DNA of 25,674 bases from Euglena gracilis (lineage: Eukaryota; Euglenozoa; Euglenophyceae; Euglenales; Euglenaceae), in contig CAAHFI011777180.1 of NCBI GenBank assembly GCA_900893395.1, forward strand, positions 1 through 25,674. The letters run 5' to 3'. Made by a program: the position numbers and the translations under genes. Positions 1-7,294 of this stretch are shown one piece after another. The notes beneath the pieces were generated by a model that did not search any database, was not told the DNA's origin, and saw only the letters and a list, made by a program, of their open reading frames with translations. The first letter of the stretch is position 1. Every line of letters begins with the position of its first letter.

Positions 1-1
1 T

Positions 2-166
2 ACCAGGGAGAAGCTGCCGGATAATTGGATCAAGGACTGGGAGACCCCTTCCTTTGATGTCAACGATCCTGAGCTCAACACCATTCGGAGTGAATCAGCT
101 CCGCCGCGTTCCCCACGCCAACTGGAGTTGGTTGAGGACCCATTAGGGGACCCCCAACACGACTAA
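2..166 (+). CDS. C-terminal end of an unrecognised open frame entering from the left
   Basis: An open frame runs from the left edge to a TAA at 164-166 and gives 54 residues, starting TREKLPDNWIKDWETPSFD and ending LVEDPLGDPQHD. The composition (acidic, Trp and Pro present, no low complexity) looks like the hydrophilic tail of a real protein. No domain can be recognised from so short a piece. It could be the tail of a retroelement polyprotein or of a host exon. The start lies outside the window. Confidence is limited because a 54-codon open stretch can arise by chance. Confidence 0.35.
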   Translation, partial: TREKLPDNWIKDWETPSFDVNDPELNTIRSESAPPRSPRQLELVEDPLGDPQHD

Positions 167-248
167 TGGCGTGAGGTGCGTGAACGTCCAGCCGATAAAG
201 GCAGGTGAGGTGCCTCTGTGAGCGCCAATGCGGCGTCCAGCACCCTCG

Positions 249-324
249 TCAGGTATTCGCCTGACACCCTGTTTGGGTATTCGCCCGAACAGCCCCTTCG
301 AAGACCCTTTGCGGTATTCGCCGC
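249..324. repeat. Three short hairpins sharing the loop TATTCG
   Basis: Three stem-loops follow each other. Stem TCAGG/CCTGA lies at 249-253 and 260-264. Stem TTTGGG/CCCGAA (one G-T wobble) lies at 272-277 and 284-289. Stem GCGG/CCGC lies at 311-314 and 321-324. Each closes the same six-base loop TATTCG. The loop is constant while the stem differs and stays paired, so pairing rather than sequence seems to be kept. The units are also spaced by CACCCT/GACCCT-like linkers, so they are a degenerate tandem repeat. Function unknown. Confidence 0.7.
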
Positions 325-1100
325 TAGTAAGTTCCCACCGGGATGCTGCCATGTGCAGGATTCCGTGCGCATGCATGCACACCCCTCTCCACTCTCCCCT
401 CTTGCGGGCGTGCGACACACAGCGCACAGGGCCTACGGCCTCTTTTCCTTTCCCTTTCTTTTCTTTTCGGCCGTTTGAGGCCTTAAGGCTGCCAGACAGC
501 ACAACTTTTCTGGCCTAAGCCAACCCCCCACTCCTCTCTACTTTCCCCCCGGGGCAAATGCTGTCGCCGGCAGTTGGTTTTCTAGAGTAGGATTTCCTTT
601 TGCGTGGTCAGGTTTGACTTGGCATGCGCCCTGCCCAGGTTTGACTGGTCAGAGGCCCCCTCCTTCCACACCCTTCCCATGGGTTTTCCTGGAATGCCCA
701 TGGACCCAACCCCAAGTGCCTTGGGCACACCCAAACTGGGTGGATGGGTTTGCTTGGCAAAGAAACCTGCCAGCCCCATTTTCCCCAATGGGCTATAATA
801 TACTATACACCCATAAGCCACCGCAAAATAGGTGAAACCATTTTGCGCGTTTTGGGCTTTTTGGGGTCCCCTCCTTTCCGCCCCCCCTTTGAGTGGACCC
901 CTGTGCGACCGAAACCTGTCTGTGTCCGAAATCCCTGTGGCCAGAATGCGTTGTCCAAAGGGGAAATAGGGCATAGCCCTGGGAGGGGGATGTGTACCAG
1001 GCGTATGCTTCTGTCCCCTTCCGTTGAGGAAGTTAGGATGGAAGCAGGTCCTATTAGGATTTCCTAATGGGTGCCCCTTCTCTCTCCACAGGTGGTATTC
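325..1100. other. No gene recognised; AT-rich TATA-like stretch only
   Basis: Pyrimidine-rich and GC-rich sequence without a convincing open frame. A TATA-like run (TATAATATACTATA, 794-807) is the only promoter-like signal, and nothing downstream of it on either strand is recognisable. The stretch could be retroelement-derived noncoding DNA, but no repeated ends were found. Confidence 0.4.
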
Positions 1101-1943
1101 TTATTCTGTTTGTCTTTCCTTTTCTCCGGACCGGACCTGGTTATCCAGTCCGTCCTCCCTGCATTGCTCTGTGCTTTGCCTCTTGGGAAGTGGTAAAAGG
1201 GTTTTTACTGTTAGTCTGATTTTCAGTTCCCAAGTAGGTGAGCCAAGGCGAAAGCGAAGGCTTTGGGAATTGGGAAAGGGGAATTGGGAATCAGACGTAC
1301 GCTTTTCTGCCACAGATTCCATCATGATTTGCAATGATGCCACCGGTTCTGAAAACTGGGCTGCAGAAAATTCAGCTTCCTTTTCGTTCTGAATGCAGCT
1401 TTCTGCCACAGATCTCAGAAAATTTTCATTACAATCTGAAACTCGGACAGATTGGCTGTGAAACGAGCAGATTTCTGCAGATTCTTCTGAAAATTCACAG
1501 ACCACTGGATTGATGAAACTGCCCTCATGTACCATTCTGCTGGCACAGCCACCAGAACAATCCTCTGTGACCGTGTTGACCGTCTCTGAAAAATTTTCAC
1601 TGACTGGGTCAGTGAAACAACCTTTGCTTGTGATGTGAGCCGAAACTGAAAACTTTGCACTGATCATGCTGGCAGAGGCAGCGGAACAAATCTCAGCAAC
1701 AACGTTCACCGAATCTGAAAAAATCTCACTGACGAAATCAGTGAGCCGACCTCTGCTAACCATGTCCGCCGGCCCCACCCCCTGTGCGCCGCCGGTCGCC
1801 CCCGCGACCGGCGAGTCCCGGTGGGCCGAGGGCCCGGGGGGTTCTCCGCCGTCGTGGATAACCACCGACAGCAGGGGGGTGGGTGTTTTCGGGGTGGGGC
1901 CTGCGCTTTCTCGGGGAATTGGTGGGCTCAAGCCAACCCCCAT
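1101..1943 (-). CDS. Unrecognised open frame with degenerate peptide repeats
   Basis: A 280-codon minus-strand open frame, the longest in the first 5 kb. Residues about 1-60 are Pro/Gly-rich. Residues 65-180 contain two clear and one weaker copy of a peptide unit of the form [LF]-T-D-x-V-S-E-x-F-S-[DE]-[ST]-V-N-x-V: LTDFVSEIFSDSVNVV near 67, FTDPVSENFSETVNTV near 110, FINPVVCEFSE near 143. Spacing is about 43 then 33 residues. Cys residues recur at the end of each unit (EIC, EDC, EIC). The rest is Ser/Glu-rich. No signal peptide, membrane segment or catalytic motif is seen. Similar F-S-rich wording reappears on the same strand at 4.6-5.3 kb, so both may come from one larger repeat-rich gene. 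The start shown is only the first Met of the open frame. Function unknown. Confidence 0.35.
   Translation of the reverse strand: MGVGLSPPIPRESAGPTPKTPTPLLSVVIHDGGEPPGPSAHRDSPVAGATGGAQGVGPADMVSRGRLTDFVSEIFSDSVNVVAEICSAASASMISAKFSVSAHITSKGCFTDPVSENFSETVNTVTEDCSGGCASRMVHEGSFINPVVCEFSEESAEICSFHSQSVRVSDCNENFLRSVAESCIQNEKEAEFSAAQFSEPVASLQIMMESVAEKRTSDSQFPFPNSQSLRFRLGSPTWELKIRLTVKTLLPLPKRQSTEQCREDGLDNQVRSGEKERQTE
1595..1812. repeat. Three perfect short inverted repeats inside and beside the peptide repeats
   Basis: TTTCACTGAC (1595-1604) and GTCAGTGAAA (1608-1617) form a perfect 10 bp stem with loop TGG. CTCACTGA (1725-1732) and TCAGTGAG (1738-1745) form a perfect 8 bp stem with loop CGAAA. These two sit at the same place in successive peptide repeats of the minus-strand frame. 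GCCGGTCGC (1791-1799) and GCGACCGGC (1804-1812) form a 9 bp stem with loop CCCC. Confidence 0.6.
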
Positions 1944-2857
1944 TTTTTCACCCAGGTGGTTTCCCCAACCCCAGCCGGCGCGTAGGATCGTTTTTTAAAT
2001 GTTTTTTCTGAAATTTTTGTGAAAAAAGAAAGATCTGCCATTTGGAATGAAATCGAACTTTTCTGTCTGAAATCTCACTTTTCTTTCTTTCTCACTCTCA
2101 CACTCTCTTGCTCAAACCAACCCAAAAACCAACCCGCTGTATGTGAAATGGATCCCAACCCACTGGAGAAGCAAACACACTGTTGGAAATCTGTGAGAGT
2201 GACTGAATGTAATGAAAAAAACAACCAGGGGCAAGGAAGAGGGGTATGGGGAATATAGGCGGCGGTGAGGGTGGCGGTGTTGTAGGGTCTCCTTGATTTC
2301 AATACCAAATTGACTTCAATGACTCCACCAACAATGTAATGACCAACAATGTAACTGTCAATTCCAATTCAACAATGTGATTGATCAAATCCAATTCAAT
2401 GTATTTCCTCTTTGCCAAATAATGGGGAAAACACCTCAAGTTCTGTGAACAAAAAGAATTTGAAAGGTTTTTGAAATTTGACCCGCTTCCAATTTAAGTC
2501 GCGGGATTTTTTAACTGATTGGCTGTTACCCGCGCCTTTGAAATTTGCGCTTTCTGGCAATTTTTGGCTGCCGGCGCAAGCCGGCGGCCGACACCCCCTC
2601 CCTTGCGACCTTAGTCGGACACCAAAAACTCGCCCCCCCCCCTGTTCCTCAACAACGGGGGGGAAATCCTCCATTCGGCACTCTTTCATCCAAAACCTAT
2701 GTTCCACACCCATTCTCCCTTGAATCAACAAATGGGAAACAAAAATCAGGGACTATGGCTTTCAAGTGCCTTCAAACTTTTGGGAAAGACTTGGTTCACC
2801 AACCAATGAATATTTGGCTGCCCCCCCCCCCGTTTCTCATAGGTGGTGTGAGGGTCT
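1944..2857. other. No gene recognised; small direct repeats
   Basis: AT-rich then C-rich sequence. CAACAATGTRA occurs three times, at 2329-2339, 2344-2354 and 2370-2380, within a run of CCAATTCAA-like words, a short local duplication. Homopolymer runs of C occur near 2,631-2,642 and 2,820-2,831. No coding signal beyond chance open frames. Confidence 0.4.
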
Positions 2858-4575
2858 TCACCAAGAAATTGGGGGGATTGTTGAATTTTGTGATCTGTTG
2901 CTTGTCGCGACCAAACACCAAAAATCAGAATTAAGGAAAACAACCCCGCAAACCGCAGGATTGGTTCCCCGCAATGACAATTCATCACTTTTCCCACAAC
3001 CGTAACGGGAATGTAACTTACGGATCCGTTTTTGTGGGGGGGTCACATCAACCCGTGCCCTCCCGGGTTGTCTCTCAAACCTTGGCCCAAAATTTCCACC
3101 TCGTAGAGAAAAAATGTGCTTGGAAAATATGTCCACCTTCTGCTTTTCAAAAAGCAAATCCAAATCTGTGAAATTCTCACCTCCTTGCCATTCTAAAAAA
3201 TGTTCCTCAGAACCTAAAATTCCTTGGGGGGTACCTACGGGAGCCTCACCGACAAAATCGTCGGCCATGTTCCATGCCTGGGCAAGTTTCTTTCACAAAA
3301 TTATCTGAAAATTCTGCACACCGTCCTTTATGGGGGGTTTGGTTCCACCTCCTACCCGTAAATAACACCTTTAAATTCCCTGAACTTATGTGGGTACAAC
3401 ACATCGACTTTTCGTTGGAACGCCCCCCACTCATTCGCCTCCAAATGAGTGGGGCACATCCCCATTTTGTTCCTCCCAACGTTATTCTTTTCTTCCACAC
3501 AACACAACCCGTGAAATTGAACAGATTCCACCTCCCACACTTGCCCAATAGAAACGTCAGATTTTGTGCCTTGAGTAAAACCGGCAGACTCAAAATTTTC
3601 ATTGGTCGACCGTTCAACCCATTTTTTCTTCTCTTTCCCAAACGGGCGGAAGAAAATTGAAGAAATTCACCTTTTTCCACTTGGGAAAAATGGGGGGGGG
3701 TGCAAAATGCGTTTCAACCTTCCCCTGTTCCTTTTCCACCAGAAAATTGTCCACTTCCACACCGTTTCCCAAAATCTGGGGTTTATCCGAATCCAAAATT
3801 TGCTTTCGTCATGGGTCATTCGTGGGGGGGTACCCTGGGGGACCAACACCAACCCTCCCCCTTTGGAATATGCCTTTCCTCTTTCCCGTCAACCTGAAAA
3901 ATGACCAAATCTGGGACTCGGTATTTTTTGTGTGTCGTCCCACCAAAAATGTTTCCACCAGAACGGTGAAAATGTCTTTTGGGCCCGGGGATGGCTCCTT
4001 CCCTTTGGGCAAGACCGCCACTTCAGCAACGTTGCCCAAAAAAGCTGCTACCCCTACCTCTGGGCCTAGGTTGCCCGAGTAGGGAGCGACGGGAGGGATG
4101 TTTTGGAAAACCAACCCACTCACCTCTCGAGAGGGAATTGAGAGGGTATCGGTCTCCGCCTGCTTGGATGGTCGAAGTTTCTTCCTACCCAAAAAGCCAA
4201 AACCCAACCCATAGCTGGGACTTGGGGTTGCTGTCGTTGTTCCGGGTGCTGCTGGGCCCCCCTGCACCGCCACCACAGCGGTGCGGGGGAGTGGGCCCCC
4301 GGACGCCGCCACCACAGCGACGCCGGGGTTGGGGGTCCCCCTTCCTGGGTTGTGAAATCAAAATTTGCGGCCAGTGATCTGGGCAGGGAGAAAAAACTGT
4401 CAGTGTTGACCCCCTTCCACAATAAACTGGGATTGTGTCCGTTTGAAAATTCTGAGACCCTCCAATTGAGAAAATCTTTGCTCAACCCCACAACCAAAGT
4501 GGAAATTTCTACAAATCCTTGAATTTTCAGCAAAACTGCCTGAAACGGCGTTTGATTTGAGTTTTCCAAACCCAA
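2858..4575 (-). pseudogene. Patchy coding-like minus-strand region, unrecognised and broken
   Basis: Several minus-strand stretches have protein-like composition (charged residues mixed with Phe, Trp, Leu), for example MADDFVGEAPVGTPQGILG near 3,268, NKMGMCPTHLEANEWGAF near 3,465 and VLPKGKEPSPGPKDIF near 4,040. They do not form one continuous frame, and the plus strand of the same area is less protein-like. No family is recognised. The words NFTDLDLLFEKQKVDIF and VDNFLVEKEQGKVETHF resemble the style of the minus-strand frames at 1.1-1.9 and 4.6-5.3 kb, so the whole 1.1-5.8 kb may be one decayed minus-strand gene or element. This is inference; runs of C and G may also disturb the frames. Confidence 0.25.
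4254..4331. repeat. Two-copy 39 bp GC-rich repeat with hairpin
   Basis: Copies begin with GGGCCCCC at 4254 and 4293 (period 39). The first holds a perfect 7 bp stem, GCACCGC (4264-4270) and GCGGTGC (4278-4284), around loop CACCACA. The second keeps the loop CACCACA with a partly paired, different stem. On the minus strand the 13-codon period gives repeated VVA-x-x-GGP peptides. Confidence 0.55.
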
Positions 4576-4628
4576 AACTGATTATTTCACGTCAAAAAGT
4601 TCTTGCCTTTTGGCGTTGTTGTCCAAAG

Positions 4629-5321
4629 TTAAATTGGGCTGGAATCCCGCCGAATTTTGATCACTTTTGACCAAAGCGGTCTCCATTTTGAATCTGGGGG
4701 AGCTGCAGTTTTTTCCAACTTTGCCCAGGGAAATTGAAAACGATCTTCGCCCTGCACCTGAAACTGAATTATTTCGTGCACTCTCCTCCTTGGATCCTTG
4801 GGTGAGACAACACCTGGGTTTTTTTTGTGGGGGAAAATACGTGCTACTTTGTAAATGGGACCCTGTCCCCCACAATAAATCTTGCTGAAAATGGAAGCCG
4901 TGGGCAAAAACTGTGGGGAGTCTTGAGAAAATTCCAGAAAATTCTGGGTCCTCAATGTAATTCGTGCTGAAACTGGCCATGTTGATTGTGAAAAATCTTC
5001 ACGGGTCTGAAAATCCTGTGGTAACCCATGAAAATCTGCTCGGAATTCACTTTTCTGAAAAGTCTGTGGTGATGCGACAAGTAAACTTGGCAAGAAAGAT
5101 CTTTCTGAAAAATCAGCAGATGGAAAGATGGAAAATTGTGGCACTGAATTTCTCCCACTTGAAACTTCTAAATGCCTACCACTCTTCGGGTTCTTTAGAA
5201 GCCTTAGGGCTGTGGGTGGGGGTTGTATGCTGGCACACCATGGTCGTGTGTTGTATGTGTCCGCTTGCTGACGTCCACCAGCTTCAATACCACGCAGCTT
5301 CAACAATTGTCTTTGTAGCAC
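4629..5321 (-). CDS. Unrecognised Phe/Ser-rich open frame
   Basis: A 230-codon minus-strand open frame. Residues about 60-150 repeat short F-S/F-x-x-S words (QFSIFPSADFSERSF, EFRADFHGLPQDFQTREDF, NFLEFSQDSPQFL). The C-terminal third is basic. No known domain, signal peptide or membrane span was seen. The frame at 5,284-5,790 overlaps its beginning and carries a charged, coiled-coil-like protein, so both may be pieces of one product. Its resemblance to the 1.1-1.9 kb frame is in motif style only. Moderately likely to be real coding sequence because of its length and non-random repeats; identity unknown. Confidence 0.3.
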   Translation of the reverse strand: MLQRQLLKLRGIEAGGRQQADTYNTRPWCASIQPPPTALRLLKNPKSGRHLEVSSGRNSVPQFSIFPSADFSERSFLPSLLVASPQTFQKSEFRADFHGLPQDFQTREDFSQSTWPVSARITLRTQNFLEFSQDSPQFLPTASIFSKIYCGGQGPIYKVARIFPHKKNPGVVSPKDPRRRVHEIIQFQVQGEDRFQFPWAKLEKTAAPPDSKWRPLWSKVIKIRRDSSPI

Positions 5322-5790
5322 CTTCAGCTTCAGCCTTCAATCTTGTCTTTCTTCTTTGTCTTTCTTCTGCTTCAGCTGCTAGGCGGGCCTCGCTCTGGCC
5401 GGAGGATCCTGGTAGGACCTCCATGGAAACCCTTTCTTGGCTCGAGATTTTTGCGGATCCTTCGGCCTCGGCTTTTTCTAGAGGCCGCCGCCGGGCTTCG
5501 AAGCCAAAATCTTTAGCTTTTTCTTTTTGTCCCCGGGGCTTTTTCAGTTGAACCTTGAAATTCATTTTCTTTCCAATTCTGGTTCTTGAGTGCACAAACA
5601 ATTGGTGTTTTTTTGTAGTCTTGATCAGTGCATTGGTATGGGCTAAGAACCCTGTGTGTGAGATTGGTTTGAAATTGGTGGGTTCGAGTGGAGACGTTCT
5701 TAGGGTAATTAGGGAAAATGGGCAAATCCTACTGTGGAAAATTGGTCGGCCGGTCTTAAAAATTTCAAAGAATCGGCCCTGCAACGTCAA
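5284..5790 (-). CDS. Unrecognised Lys/Glu/Ala-rich, coiled-coil-like open frame (possibly gag-like)
   Basis: A 168-codon minus-strand frame. The second half is highly charged with near-repeats EKAEAEGSAK and LKAEAEGATK flanking AEAEERQRRKTR, which favours a helical coiled coil. MNFKVQLKKPRGQKEKAKD near the middle could be an internal start. Charged Ala/Glu/Lys-rich N-termini also occur in the gag-like frame of element D in this window (AAAAEAEEAAAARQ), so this may be the gag-like part of another minus-strand element, but no terminal repeats were found beside it. Function not assignable. Confidence 0.3.
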   Translation of the reverse strand: MTLQGRFFEIFKTGRPIFHSRICPFSLITLRTSPLEPTNFKPISHTGFLAHTNALIKTTKKHQLFVHSRTRIGKKMNFKVQLKKPRGQKEKAKDFGFEARRRPLEKAEAEGSAKISSQERVSMEVLPGSSGQSEARLAAEAEERQRRKTRLKAEAEGATKTIVEAAWY

Positions 5791-6059
5791 AAAATTGAGT
5801 TCAGGTCTTCAAGCCGAACCATAATAATCTTTTCCCTAGGATAAATTCGACTGAAAACCAAAAAGTGGTATTTCAGTGATTTTCGGCCCCACTTAGGCAA
5901 GTTTTTGCCGATTTTTGGGTTAGGACGCCTTTACTATATCACATCTTCCCCTCCCCCCTCAAATGTCCTTAAAAGTTCCCTTCAAAACCCCCCAAGAGAT
6001 AATGACTGCCCAGAAAATTCTGTGAGAATACGAGTGTGCAGGGGCAACCAGGCAAAACC
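5791..6059. other. No gene recognised; sequence just upstream of element A
   Basis: AT-rich sequence without a supported gene. It may contain the left part of element A, but no leader matching the mirrored segment in A's 3' end (12.3-12.46 kb) is visible here or anywhere upstream, so the left end of A is undefined. Confidence 0.4.
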
Positions 6060-6512
6060 TCCCAGAGGAGACAAAACATTTTGTCCCTTACTTCATCATT
6101 TCTAAAAAAGAAGGGGAAAAGACAAACGAGAGACTGATTTCAGATTGTCGACAGTTAAATCTCCATTTCACCCCCCTGAAGTTCAGATTGGAACACATGA
6201 TAAAAATCTTCCCATATCTGAGAAAAGGTTGGTTCTGTGGAAAAATAGATCTGAAGGATGCATATTTCCACTTAAAACTGCACAGCAGTCTGGAAAAACA
6301 TGTTTGCATCAAGGTGGGGGGGGAAATGCGGCAATTTCAAGCTGCATGCTTTTGTATAAGCAGCCTGCCACAAAAATTTATGACTCTCATGAGAGTCTGG
6401 GAAAGGAAATGGAGAGAGGAAGGAAAAAGTAGTTTTCATCTACCTGGACGACATTTTGCGGTTAGCCGCCAGGAGAAAGACAGCAACCCAACATTTGGCA
6501 GAAATGTAAAAA
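6060..6512 (+). pseudogene. Element A reverse transcriptase, fingers and palm part
   Basis: RT motifs in order: ISKKEGEKTNERLISDCRQL (the K-x-x-G-x-x-R / D-x-R-x-L-N signature), KIDLKDAYFHL with the first catalytic Asp, and YLDD at 6441-6452 with the catalytic Asp pair. This copies element RNA into DNA in the family. KIDLKDAYFH also appears in element C in this window. Part of a broken fossil; the remaining RT lies beyond the nested insert. Confidence 0.85.
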
Positions 6513-6529
6513 GATCTTTGCCGAGCGAG

Positions 6530-7063
6530 CACAGAGGATGATGTCAGCCTGGAAGACATAGTCAGGTGCAGGGATGACGGTGCCGGCTGATGGCAGCCAG
6601 TCGCTCGGGGCATTAGTGTAGCCAGGACAGCTTAAAGACGACATACACATCTTCATGCTCATATCCCATCTGATCAGGACAGGCTTCGACATCACTAACC
6701 GGTGCGATGACCAGTCGGTAGCCAGATCATTGAGAGGGTGAACGTAGTCAGCAGTGACCGGTGGCTTTCCTTCGCTGTCCATCTTCACAACAGGGCCTTT
6801 GACAGACGGCTCTACAATTCCGGCGACAGCTTTGCACTTCTTGGCTATCAGCATCTTGCTGATCTCTGCCAGCCTAGCAGCATACTCGAGACTGCGAGGG
6901 GAGCCATCGCTGCTAGTTATCTGTCGGAGAAGGGCAACCACTCCAATGTTGAGGAGTCTGCCGTTGTATGCCGCTCAGACCTCTTCTGTGGGTAGGCTAT
7001 GACGGGATAGCTTGCTGCCAGCACAGCATCCTTGACGGCAGATGAAGCACTTCCCCATTCCAT
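6530..7063 (-). pseudogene. Unknown virus-derived gene, divergent from the polymerase
   Basis: Minus-strand coding-like sequence, with pieces such as VKDAVLAASYPVIAYPQKR, LEYAARLAEISKMLIAKKC, GPVVKMDSEGKPPVTADYV and HRLVMSKPVLIRWDM. The composition is that of a folded soluble protein. No family is recognised. It points away from the polymerase, with the 7.06-7.3 kb stretch between them as a possible shared upstream region. It belongs to the same insert by texture and position. Fossil, broken. Confidence 0.45.
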
Positions 7064-7294
7064 GATCGCTCTCTAGCTGTATTGAGGCTCGCAGCCAAAC
7101 AACTGAGTATGCATACAGCAATGATAGCAGGCAGCACACCGATGCCTGTAGCTCACTGCCTGTGTAGCGTTATGCATGCTATCAGAGAGCTTTCAAACAC
7201 CAGCCAGGCGCCTATGTCTGCCACTTGCAGTCGTAGATGCGGCCGATCTCATTCATTCTACAGTTACAGGCGGTGACATCTGTCTTCGTTACAG

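Noticed and set aside
794-807. Promoter TATA box
   Set aside because: No gene downstream on either strand; kept only as a sequence note.
1075-1095. 3' splice site (pyrimidine tract then ACAG)
   Set aside because: No coding exon follows on the plus strand.
3274-3660. Plus-strand 128-codon frame
   Set aside because: Composition (Phe/Pro/His-rich) looks like the shadow of the more protein-like minus strand.
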